From: Fulvia fulva
Taxonomy: Eukaryota > Ascomycota > Dothideomycetes > Mycosphaerellales > Mycosphaerellaceae
Length of the DNA: 64,000 nt
Direction: 5' to 3'
Assembly: GCF_020509005.1 (NCBI RefSeq)
Contig: NC_063018.1
Coordinates: forward strand, 1,364,001-1,428,000
Below, in pieces: positions 9,691-20,849 of this stretch. Each line of letters opens with the position of its first letter. The stretch's first letter is position 1. Position numbers and translations under genes: made by a program. A model generated the notes under the pieces. It searched no databases and was not told the DNA's origin. It saw only the letters and a program-made list of their open reading frames with translations.

Positions 9691-12394
9691 TATACTAGTA
9701 ATTACGTGACCTAAGAGTACTTAAAACCAAAGGAGGACACAAGATACGTAGTATATAGGAGAAAACATCCGGTATAGTCAAACTAATGCCTAGCTCAACT
9801 ATTAGCTTAGTAGAGGGCGCGGGAAGTAAGGGTAATAATACTAACTAGGTACCTAGTAGGTAAATAGAAACAACTAGAGAGAACTACCTACCCGAATAAG
9901 AGACCCCGGCTATAAGAGGAGCTATAAATAGTGCTAGTAATAGGGAGACTAACGTTCTTATATAAGGTAGCGTAGAGTAATAGACAAATAAGAATCAACT
10001 AAATAATAGGGAGCTAACCCTAAAGAGAAGAATAGGAGGAGGGACGGGAAAACTAATAGTAAGACTAATAGTAAGACTAAACGGACCTAGATATAAATAT
10101 GTCCTAATGCCTTATACTAGTAGACTATTAATCATTTAGTATAATATTAATAGAAGTAAAGACAAAGTCTAAAGGAGCTTTCTATAAGCCTTAGACCCGG
10201 AGGAACACTATATTATAGTAATATAGGAACCGTAGATCAACGTATACTCTAGGATTCTATTAACTATACGAGACCCGAGATACTACGTAGTACTAAATAG
10301 AACCGAGGGAGTCCTACGAATATATATCTATATTAGTAAGAAGGTACTAGTAGAGGACTAGTAGGTCTAGCCGAGAACTAACGGGGATATTACTATAGTA
10401 TAGCTTAAAACAACTTAAGGCTAGGTCCTAATCTATAGCGTATATAACCTATCTCTAGAGTCTAGAAGTAGTACATAACTATATACGCTAGAAAGGCTCC
10501 CGGAAGTAATAGACTAATAGAACTATAATATCGTAATAGGACATTTTAACCTCTACTACCTAAAGTAGGGATCGGACTTTACCCTAGTATACTACTTCTT
10601 AGTAGGGAGGCTTATTAATTAGATAGAAACAGCCTAAATAGACTCAATTACGCTAAAGGGAATAGAAACTTATGCTAGAAACAATAGTTCTAGTACGCTA
10701 GACCTATAGTTTATGTCCTACGCCTTAATACGACGGGTAGAAAGCTATATAGTTAATAACTAACTAGAGTCCTTATTAGACTACTATCTAATCTAAACCG
10801 ACATCTAACTTACGGTTAAGGAGGAGAGGGAACCTAAGAGGAAGCCCTACTAGAAGTAGGCCGATTAGGTACTAGTATAGTAGCGGCTAGAAGGTAAACT
10901 AGAATAGATAAATATAGATAATATATATATAACGGAGGAGGTCGACGACGAGAATCACCTATACGTAGTGTCGGCTACGAACCTCTCGTCTAGCTATAAG
11001 AGAGCTAAGTATTCTTACGCTAGAGCGTCGTAGGCGCGACGGGCGCGTAACGTAGGCGAAGCCGCGGCGAATAGAGGACTACTAGCAAAACGGGTATAAA
11101 AACTATCCGACGAGCGTATACTCGTGTCGGGAGCGAGTCCCTCTTCTTTCTACGTATAAGAAGGGCGCGGAACCGTGGCCTATACGCTCGATAGGACACC
11201 TCTAGTATAAGTATAGAATTTTCACCTCCGGAGACCGTAAACTAAGCGGGCTAAGCGACGAATATTAGACGAGCGGACTATAGAACAACAACTAAGCGGA
11301 CTATACGACGGCGTCGAGCGGACTACGAAACAATCTAGTATTTACTAGCGGGCAATACGGTAGGTAGGTAGACACGCGACGATGCCTATAAGGGCCTATT
11401 AAATACCCGGTATAGGAACGAGGGTTTTGCCTAAGGTACTACCTGTCCCGCTATATAACGTACCTAGTCTGATATAGTAGATTGCGACGAGGAAAATACG
11501 ATAGCCTAAGTAAGGAAAAGACGGCTATTAGGACGGGGAAAAGACGTATAATACAAGTAGATTAGTTCTATAATCGGGGAGGATCGAGGGTAGGGTAATA
11601 AGGAACTTTATATTAGTTAGTAGGTAGAAACGTAAGGAGTACGCTACCCGGCGTAGTGTGTGCCCCGAGCAAACCTACGAGGTATAGACGGCCGCTTTCT
11701 AGAGATAGGCTACGGTAACGCGAAGGGCGTCAAAACCTAGGGCGTAGTATATACTAGTAGCGACGGCTAATACTATCTATATAGCCCGAGAGGACGGATA
11801 CGTATGTCGGTCAATAGAGAGTACTAAAGGGCTTAGGCCTATAGAGGTAGATATTGGCTTAAGGAGCAAATAGAGAGGGAGGGCGTAGAGGGAAGCTTTT
11901 ACTACGGGCTAACCTCTCGAAACGAGGCTACACGGTAGTACTAGATAAGTAGGAAAGCGCGGTTAAGACTTGTTACCTTATCTCGTAGCTAGCTTACTAA
12001 ATACGATTCCTTCCTTACCTAGAAAAGTACAATCTAATACACTTTACGCGCCGGCTACGGTTCTATAATATATAAGCTTCTATCTAGATATAGGGGTATA
12101 CGACTAACCCGGCAAATCAGCTTAGGATCCTCGGACTATAGGTAAACCCGGCGCTACGGTAGAGGAAGTACGTATAGGCAATATTACGGAAAGCTAAACA
12201 AAATATAGCATTATACTAGAGGCTCACTACGTCTATATAGGGGGCGGACTTCCGGTAGTTACGACTTCTATATACGGCTATTATACGGCCAGTCCTTACC
12301 TATAGTAGCTAAGTATAGTCCTTAGGCGAGAGGGCCTACCTATCGAAGGGACTCGTCGCGCCGCTAGCGAAGATCCGAAACTAATACCTAAGGA

Positions 12395-12633
12395 GAACCT
12401 ACCTAATCTTGATAACCTCTATATTGACGGAATCATCGATCTCTGCGCCAAAACACGACACATTCGAAAGCTCTTATCAAGGCCATTCTAACGATATAAA
12501 AAGCAGGCCACTGCCCCTAGGACTGAGGGAGTTCTACCCCATTCAATCTGGACAGCTTGAAGCTCTCTTCACCCTGTTTCTTCAGCTCCAAACGCCGCGG
12601 AGGTGCCTAGCTACATTAGGCAACTCCTAGGCA
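12395..12633 (+). promoter_or_regulatory. TadA-2 5' UTR, unlike other TadA copies
   Basis: Only the last ~20 bases before the ORF1 ATG (from ttaggcaactcctaggca) match TadA-5. The preceding ~220 bases are different sequence with little RIP, including a short open frame from 12409 to 12630. Non-LTR elements carry their promoter in the 5' UTR, so by inference this could be an alternative promoter. Confidence 0.5.
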
Positions 12634-13911
12634 ATGGCAGCCTAGGCTACGGTACTAACGGCGCCTACGGCCCTACAGGCGAAGCCCCCCTAAGACAACT
12701 GGCAGCAACTTATAGAGGACGCAAAAAGCATAGAAACTAACGATCAGCTCCCTTACCGGTCTCTACAGGTAATGATCACTCAGCTACGCACGGCGCTTGT
12801 ACTGTCGTATCACCGAGGGCAACAAGAAATGAGGACGACGTCCTAGGCGATTAGCAAGGCCACCCGGAATCAACACCCCTATAGCTAGGCATCGGTCGCG
12901 GCATCGATACCAGGCCCCCGCCCAACGCACGATGCAGTTACGATCCGCATTACAGCAAAGGAAGACCAGGCCGAAGTTGCGAAGCTATCGAACAAGGAGC
13001 TCGCCCAACGAATTAACTAACCAGGGGTGGTCGCAGTGAACCAACAGTCTAACGGCACTCTACAGATCTATACTAGCTCTGCTACTGCTAGGAGGCACCT
13101 AGAGGCACAGCCACAGTGGGCATCTAAGGTTGCGGCATCAGCGAAGGTCTCAACGAAACAATTCACGATCCTAGTCCACGACATGCCTAAGGAGTTTGAC
13201 CCAACCAACCAGGGTCACCTACGCGCTCTCCAAGAGGACAACCCGGTCACTCTTAACTCTCCAATCCAGAAGGCGACTTGGCTCTATAGGAAATGGCCAG
13301 AAGGCAAGAAGGCCTCGGCGCTAATAGTATGGCTACAAGACGCGAAAGCGGCGGATCTAGCGATAGAACAAGGCCTGGTCTGGCAATACAGCCTCAAGAC
13401 AGTAGAAAAGCACTCCTCATCCTTTCGTGTCCTCCAATGCTTCAAATGCCAACAGTATGGACACCAAACCTACACGTGCACAAACAAGCAGGCCTGCTCG
13501 AACTGTGTAGGAGACCATATGTCTAGGGACTGTACATCGACTACGAGACGGTGCGCGAACTGTCCGGGGCACCACCTATCGTATAGTGCGGAATGCCCAC
13601 AGCGGAAACTAGCGAAAAACAAGGCAATCACAAACAGAACCGTCGCCCCAAGATTCTACGGCGACCGTGAGGCTAGCCCACACCGGAACTAACTAGCGGC
13701 GGTCGGGCACAAGCGCCCTAGGGCCGAGAACGATGTAAAGGATACGCAGCCTAGGGCGTACGGGAGGCCACGTGCTCTGCTAGCTGCGGCGAGGGAATCT
13801 AACCAGGCCCGGCTCCCCTTTAGTACACAGCCGATAGGCGTAGACCAGGACGCACAGGGCAGTAGGACACAGGACGATACAGAGGAAATGATTGTCGATG
13901 CCGATGACTAG
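12634..13911 (+). pseudogene. TadA-2 ORF1, RNA-binding Gag-like protein with three zinc knuckles
   Basis: The frame is 425 codons, exactly the length of the same ORF in TadA-5. It probably encodes the nucleic-acid-binding protein that coats LINE RNA. Three knuckles close the conserved part: CFKCQQYGHQTYTC, then CSNCVGDHMSRDC, then CANCPGHH. The tail is acidic (DDTEEMIVDADD). At least six in-frame TAG/TAA codons, at original Gln or Trp positions, interrupt it; the longest open part is 13027-13692. The start is the ATG that gives the same frame and length as in TadA-5. Its stop overlaps the ORF2 start. Confidence 0.85.
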
Positions 13912-16900
13912 CCTCGACACGCTTAACATCATCTAGTATAACGTCAACTATAGCAAGGATATAGTCCAGAACCATTTCCTACACGAGGCGGACCCGCGCG
14001 TCCACCACGTCCTTGCAATCCAGGAGCCATAGATTAACCCGCACTATAAGAGACCAACGACCTACAAGTCACTAGGCTACACGACATGCCTACGAGGCGA
14101 CGGCAGACCCCGCACGTGCTTCTATGTCAGCAAGGACATACTAGAATCCGACTGGGAGGTAGTGTACTACGCAGACGAAGAAGGCGGGGGCGATATTACC
14201 TCCCTCCACGTGGGTAGCACCTGGATATATAACCTATACATGCAACCGCCAGCCTCGAGGTCTAGCCGCGACCTAGGGGTCTGCAGACACCTAGACAGTG
14301 CGCTCAAGAGACAAGGGTGCCACATCGTAGTAGGAGACTTCAACATACACCACCCTTCCTAGGAAAGCCTTATGCAGCCGCACCCTATAGCCGACGAAGT
14401 ACTCGACTTGATGGCGAGCAACGCAATTGCCCTCAATACCCCGAAGGACCTGGGCACCTGGAAGAGAGGGGGACTCCAAGGCACGATCGACCTCTCCTGG
14501 ATCTCAGATAGCCACTACTACACGGTAACCTACTGTGGGATCGAACATGAACTCGAGGCGTCGTCAGACCACATGCCAGTCAGGACCTCTATTGCGACAC
14601 AGATACAACGCACACCAGCGAGAACCCCTAAGCCAAACTGGGGAAAGGCCCACTGGGCCAACATCTAGGCGTACCTCGATGACTCCAAGAGGCTAGTCCA
14701 GATCGCGCAGCAGCAATACAACAGTAAAGACGAGATAGACGAAGCAGTCCAGGGGTTGACAGACGAAATAAGAAAAGCGACCTCACTTCACGTTCCGCTT
14801 GCCCAACCAACGACATGGTCCAAACCATACTGGACGCCGGAGTGCACTGCGGTAGTAAGAGAAGCAAGGAGAGCCCGCCGGGTGTGGACGAGCAGCTATA
14901 GCGAGGAGGCCTAGAACGTATACAGGGAGGCATGCCAACAGAAGAAAGCTATAATACGGAGGGAGAAAGCAGTCGGCTGGAGGGCCACAGTGGAAGAAAT
15001 CGCCGGCAAGCCAGAGAGGATGTGGAAGCTAGCGAAATGGGCCCGACAGGACCCTACACAGGGCCCCTCCTTCTCTATCCCAGCGCTACAATCGCCTAGT
15101 GGCCCGGTTAGCGACCCCGAGGCCAAGGCGCGTCTACTGGCTAGCAAGTTCTTCCCACCCCCAGTCGAGGCTGATCTAAGCGACATAAACAGCTCTACTC
15201 CCCTAGCCCCTAGCATCGCGGTCCAACAGGAGGTGTCCGAGGGAGAAGTTACCGCTGTGCTGAGGAAGTTGCCGGCGAAGAAAGCCCCGGGGCCGGATGG
15301 GATCCCAAACGAGCTACTAAAGAAGTGTAGAGATCAACTAGCCCTAGCAGTTGCAGCGATCTTCAACGCCTGCCTACAGACCGGATACCACCCGATAGCT
15401 TTTAAACAATCGACGACAGTGGTCCTACGCAAGCCGCAGAAGGAAGACTATACGCAGGTGAAGTCGTACCGCCCAATTGCGCTCCTTAACACTCTTGGGA
15501 AGGCGCTTGAGAAGCTGGTTGCAACGAGACTCTCCGAGGCGGCAGAGGAACACTCCCTACTCCCGGACACCCAGATGGGTGCGCGCCCACAGCGATCGAC
15601 GCTATCCGCGATGGAACTTATCACCTCTCAGGTAAAGGCCATCTGGTATAAGAATAGGGACAAGGTGGCTTCCTTACTTAGCCTAGACATATCGGGAGCC
15701 TTCGACTACGTGTCACACCCGCGGCTTCTCTACATCCTAAGGTCGAAAGGACTCCCTGAGTGGCTTGTCAACTTCGTACGGTCCTACCTCCAAAACCGCA
15801 GTACGTCGATCCTGGTCGGCCAGTACAGAAGCCCATTTCAAGCAGTCCACACTGGAATCCCGCAAGGCTCAACGCTAGCACCTATTCTGTTCCTCTTCTT
15901 TATAGCGACGCTGCTCCCAGCCCTAGAATCCCAGAACACCGCTGCGAGCGGCTTCGTAGACGACACAAACATCCTAGCGTGGTCTTCCTCGACTGAGGAG
16001 AACTGTAGGCTACTAGAAGAGAAGCACAAGATCTGCGAGGACTGGGCTAGGAGGCACGGGGCTCGGTTTGCCCCAGAAAAGTACAATCTGATACACTTTA
16101 CGCGCCGGCCACGGTTCCACAATATGCAAGCTTCTATCCAGATACAGGGGCACACGACTAACCCGGCAAATCAGCTCAGGATCCTCGGACTATGGGTGGA
16201 CCCGGCGCTACGGTGGAGGAAGCACGTATAGGCAATATTACGGAAAGCTGAACAGAATATGGCATCATGCCAGAGGCTCACTACGTCCACATAGGGGGCG
16301 GACTTCCGGCAGTCACGACTTCTATATACGGCTATTGTACGGCCAGTCCTTACCTATGGCAGCCAAGTGTGGTCCTTAGGCGAGAGGGCCTGCCTATCGA
16401 AGGGACTCGTCGCGCCGCTAGCGAAGATCCAAAACCAATGCCTAAGGAAGGTCACCGGGGCATATAAGTCGACACCAACGAGGATGCTTGAGCACGAGAC
16501 CGCTATACCGCCGATCGACCTATACATCTAGGGACTACGGACCTCCTACTTAGGCAAGTCGGCACAGTACCCAGTATAGAAGGTCATCGCCAGTGCAGTC
16601 GCAAGGGCCCGCGAATTAGTACTAGCGCATAAGGGCATTCGACCCGGAAACGAGCCGAACTACCGGGCAAGGGACGAACAGCTAGCAACACAATAGGAAG
16701 GTGAGAAATCGTTTGTAGAGCAACTATGGAAAGAGAGGTGGAACAACCAGGTTGTAGGGCATAGTGGACGCCCTTAGCCAGCGGGACAACCTAAGGAATG
16801 GTCAGCTACAAAATCCGCGGTCAAGCACCCCCCGAAGCTCATCCACTACCGCCTTACGAGGGCACAGAGTAGCATAGTAACCTAACTGCGAAGCGAACAC

Positions 16901-17215
16901 ATCGGCCTCTAGGGGTACCTATCATGGAGGAAGGTCCCAGGATACACGAATACTAGCTGCCCCTGCGGCTATCGCTCCCAGAACGTACGGCACGCACTCC
17001 TCGTCTGTCCGAGGTGGTCGCTAGGAAGGGGGGAGTGGATGGCAAAGGCGAGGAACCGGACGATTGGGGCACTTCTTAACAACGCTGAAGACCTACGGCG
17101 CATTACGAACTGGATACTAGAGAAGGGCTGGCTAGAACAGTACCGCCTAGTAGGAGCAGTGCAGGAAGAGAGGACACGACGCAGCGCGACGAGACCGGCT
17201 AGGAGCGGGGGCTAA
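13904..17215 (+). pseudogene. TadA-2 ORF2, AP endonuclease and reverse transcriptase
   Basis: The frame is 1103 codons and starts inside the end of ORF1. The endonuclease domain shows the YNVN, QEP, GDFN (near 14336) and SDH (near 14570) motifs. The RT domain spans about 15250-16000 with a LSLDISGAFD motif and FVDDTN. A C-terminal CCHC-type knuckle (CPCGYRSQNVRHALLVC) lies near 16960. Scattered TAG codons at Gln/Trp positions interrupt it; the longest open stretch is 14990-16231 (413 codons). The family nicks target DNA and copies its RNA in place. This copy cannot make the whole protein. Confidence 0.9.
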
Positions 17216-17398
17216 CGGGGTAGTGACATGGACTACGTACGTTCAGAGGGAAAGCTAATCTAGACAAGGAGTAGTCGGGGGCGGGAAGGGTTTTCACCTA
17301 TTCGGGTTTCCCTTTGTACATAACAATAGATATATACCTGCATAGGCCGGATAGGGTCCTAGAACAGGGGAATGACAAATCTATCTAATACCTAAGGA

Positions 17399-18339
17399 AG
17401 GTTACCGGGGTATATAAGTCGATACTAACGAGGATACTTAAGTACGAGACCGCTATACCGCCGATCGACCTATATATCTAGGGACTACGGACCTCCTACT
17501 TAGGCAAGTCGGCATAGTACCTAGTATAGAAGGTCATCGCTAGTGTAGTCGTAAGGGCCCGCGAATTAGTACTAGCGTATAAGGGTATTCGACCCGGAAA
17601 CGAGCCGAACTACCGGGTAAGGGACGAATAGCTAGTAATATAATAGGAAGGTAAGAAATCGTTTATAGAGTAACTATAGAAAGAGAGGTAGAACAACTAG
17701 GTTGTAGGGTATAGTAGACGCCCTTAGCTAGCGGGACAACCTAAGGAATAGTTAGCTACGAAATCCGCGGTTAAGCACCCCCCGAAGCTTATCTACTACC
17801 GCCTTACGAGGGTATAGAGTAGTATAGCAACCTAACTACGAAGCGAACATATCGGCCTCTAGGGGTACCTATTATAGAGGAAGGTTCTAGGATATACGAA
17901 TACTAGCTACCCCTACGGCTATCGCTCCTAGAACGTACGGTACGTACTCCTCGTCTATCTAAGGTAGTCGCTAGGAAGGGGGGAGTAGATAGTAAAGGCG
18001 AGGAACCGGACGATTAGGGCACTTCTTAATAACGCTAAGGACCTACGGCGCATTACGAACTAGATACTAGAGAAGGGCTAGCTAGAACAGTACCGCCTAG
18101 TAGGAGTAGTATAGGAAGAGAGGACACGACGTAGCGCGACGAGACCGGCTAGGAGCGGGGGCTAACGGGGTAGTGATATAGACTACGTACGTTCAGAGGG
18201 AAAGCTAATCTAGATAAGGAGTAGTCGGGGGCGGGAAGGGTTTTCACCTATTCGGGTTTCCCTTTATATATAATAATAGATATATACCTATATAGGCCGG
18301 ATAGGGTCCTAGAATAGGGGAACAACAAATCTATCTATC
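17399..18339 (+). pseudogene. TadA-1 ORF2 C-terminus and 3' UTR, RIPed
   Basis: This continues TadA-1 after the TadA-2 insertion and is nearly collinear with 16440-17385 but with CpA/TpG replaced by TpA. The knuckle cysteines near 17900 are Tyr codons. The 3' UTR and the (ATCT)n tail are recognisable. Confidence 0.85.
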
Positions 18340-19559
18340 TATATAACAGAGGAGATCGACTAAGTAGTAGAGTAGCTAATAGAAGCTATATAAAGGGTAG
18401 CCTAGGCCTATCTACCTAAGAAGAGATAGTCGCTATACTAGAAGCTATACTAGACACTAGAGTATATAGCCAAAGTTAAGGAGGCAAGGAGAGTAAGAAG
18501 GAGATAGGAGTAACAACGTACCTAAGCAAAACTAGGAAGCCTATAATAACGCGTATAAAGTAAAGAAGGCGTAGATTAGAAAAGACAAGACGTAGGAGTA
18601 GAGGTCAACTATAGGGATAATTATAGAACACCCGGAACACATCTAGAGACTAGTAAAATAGGCTAGGAAACTAGACGAGGAACGAAACTCCCCGCCCTAG
18701 TTTCCCTTAATATAGAACTAAGACGGGCAAACGTAAACCACTCCGATAGAGAAAGCGAAAGTATTTATAGACCACTTCTTCGGGACTTAGGTAGAGGTAG
18801 ACCTAAGTAATATCCTAGAAATATACATTCCTCCGCTAAGAGAGGCTAACTAGTAAGTATCTACTATAGAGATCGGAAATATTATTAAGAAACTAAAGGG
18901 CAACAAAGCCCTAGGCCTAGATAAGATCTCTAACTATTACCTAAAAGCTAGTAGTAGCCTTATTACTCTAGTGCTTACGCTAATCTTTACCTAGTATATA
19001 AAGTAGAGGTATTACCTAAAGGCCTTTAGGTAATTACTAACTTACGTCCTAAGGAAACCCTAAAAGGAAGACTATACTAAGTCAAAGTTATATAGACCAA
19101 TTGCGTTACTAAATATACTAGAGAAGCTCCTAAAGAAGGTCGTAGTAATAAGGCTTACCGGAATAGTAGAAGAATATAACCTCCTCCCGGTAACGTAAAT
19201 AGGGGGGAGATAAAAGAGATCTACCCTTATAGTAGTCGAACTGATTATAGAGCAGATCAGACATATCTAGTACTATAGTAATAATAAGGTAGCCTTAATA
19301 CTTTTACTAGACATATTATTAGCTTTCGATAACGTATCCTACGTAAGGCTCCTATATATTCTTAGAATAAAAAGCATCCTAGCCTAGATAGTACACTTTA
19401 TATAGTAATTCCTTAAGGACAGAATAACCTAGATCCTCCTAGGGTCCTTTAAAGCCCCGTGGACCCTAATTACAAACACGGGCATCCTATAGGGCTCTAT
19501 ACTCTCCCTAATTCTATTCCTCCTCTTTATAGCCGACCTGACCCTACTCCTAGAAATAG

Positions 19560-20196
19560 ATAGATAGATTTGTTGTTCCCCTATTCTAGGACCCTATCCG
19601 GCCTATATAGGTATATATCTATTATTATATATAAAGGGAAACCCGAATAGGTGAAAACCCTTCCCGCCCCCGACTACTCCTTATCTAGATTAGCTTTCCC
19701 TCTGAACGTACGTAGTCTATATCACTACCCCGTTAGCCCCCGCTCCTAGCCGGTCTCGTCGCGCTACGTCGTGTCCTCTCTTCCTATACTACTCCTACTA
19801 GGCGGTACTGTTCTAGCTAGCCCTTCTCTAGTATCTAGTTCGTACTGCGCCGTAGGTCCTTAGCGTTATTAAGAAGTACCCTAATTGTCCGATTCCTCGC
19901 CTTTACTATTTACTCCCCCCTTCCTAGCGACTACCTCGGATAGACGAGGAGTACGTACCGTACGTTCTAGGAGCGATAGCCGTAGGAGTAGCTAGTATTC
20001 GTATATCCTAGAACCTTCCTCTATAATAGGTACCCCTAGAGGCCGATATATTCGCTTCGTAGTTAGGTTACTATACTACTCTATACCCTCGTAAGGCGGT
20101 AGTAGATAAGCTCCCGGGGGTACTTAACCGCGGATTTTGTAGCTAACTATTTCTTAGGTTATCCCGCTAGCTAAGGGCGTCCACTATACCCTACAA
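19560..20196 (-). mobile_element. TadA-3: 5'-truncated RIPed TadA copy
   Basis: A 637-bp fragment in minus orientation starts with the complement of the (ATCT)n tail and ends within the ORF2 C-terminus. The TSD tactcctagaaatag (19545-19559 and 20197-20211) flanks it. It splits the TadB-1 RT domain just before the VDD-containing motif. It is heavily RIPed and encodes nothing. Confidence 0.9.
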
Positions 20197-20548
20197 TACT
20201 CCTAGAAATAGTAAACACCTTAGTATCGGGGTTTGTAGATAATATAAATATCCTAGCGTAGTTAGGGTCTATAGAGGAAAACTATATACTCCTAGAGGAG
20301 AGATATAGATAATATAAAAAGTAGGTAAGAGAGTATAGGGCAAAATTTATACCGGATAAGTACTAACTTATCTATTTTAGTAAGGTAAAGACAAAACATA
20401 ACTTAGTAGTACTAGTAAATATCTAGGGGTTCGAGACCTATCCTATAAGGGGACTTAGAGTCCTTAGGATCTAGCTAGACCCGAAACTTAGCTAGGGACT
20501 ATAAGTAAAGAAGGCGTAAGCGAGAGCGGATACTAATAGATAATTAAT

Positions 20549-20753
20549 TGTTACGGCCGCTCCGTAAGTAAAGGATTCGAATCTGATCACGTGACCCCGG
20601 GTCACGTGACCCGGATAACTAAGCTCGGTCTAATACCGACGCCCGATACCTCGGCCTTTAAGTATAGGCCTCGTTCTTAGACTCTCTTCTCTCTTTAGCT
20701 ATCGACTTTATTAATACTATACCCTTATACTCTCGTACTATAGTCTCGTAATA
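20549..20753 (+). repeat. Gypsy-2 5' LTR
   Basis: It is 15 bp longer than the 3' LTR because a cacgtgaccc-containing segment is duplicated, creating the palindrome gggtcacgtgaccc. Otherwise it matches with RIP-type differences. Confidence 0.92.
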
Positions 20754-20849
20754 CTTCGATAGCTTATATTAAGGACGCTACTATATTTAGCGCTACTTAA
20801 GACTCTAGAAATCGCGATATTACGACTCCTCGAAATCCCCGACTTATAC

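Larger units (their letters stand above)
7698..10107 (+). pseudogene. TadB-1 ORF1 (Gag-like, zinc knuckles), RIPed
   Basis: The frame opens at the ATG at 7698 and resembles ORF1 of TadB-2: a charged N-terminal region with a LLGGLKALK-like motif near 7845 that equals LLRGLKALR in TadB-2. The zinc-knuckle region begins near 8500, where Cys codons have become Tyr. Pogo-1 (8575-9690) splits it. The frame appears to end at a TAA whose last base starts the ATG of ORF2 (10105-10109). I did not confirm that the frame stays in register across the whole distance. Confidence 0.65.
12395..17385 (+). mobile_element. TadA-2: near-complete, lightly RIPed TadA LINE
   Basis: The TSD taatacctaagga (12382-12394 and 17386-17398) shows insertion inside TadA-1. 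It has both ORFs at full length, overlapping by 8 bases, and an (ATCT) tail. Against the clean copy TadA-6 over the shared last 1.3 kb I count about 14 differences that are C to T or G to A in CpA/TpG context and one in the other direction, so RIP explains its damage. Its first ~220 bases do not match the 5' UTR of TadA-1 or TadA-5. Confidence 0.9.
10947..18339 (+). mobile_element. TadA-1: internally deleted, RIPed TadA LINE
   Basis: It inserted into TadB-1 ORF2 with a TSD starting tatataac (left 10926-10946, right 18340-18360), about 15-21 bp depending on where the element begins. The 5' part (10947 to about 12017) matches the long 5' UTR of TadA-5 in reverse orientation. At about 12017 the sequence jumps to the C-terminal part of ORF2 (equivalent to 16072 in TadA-2), so ORF1 and about two thirds of ORF2 are missing. 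TadA-2 sits at 12395-17385. The 3' UTR and (ATCT)n tail finish at 18339. All coding capacity is gone. Confidence 0.85.

Noticed and set aside
18328..18345. Short tandem ATCT arrays as microsatellites or CRISPR-like repeats
   Set aside because: They occur only at the 3' ends of Tad elements and are their tails.
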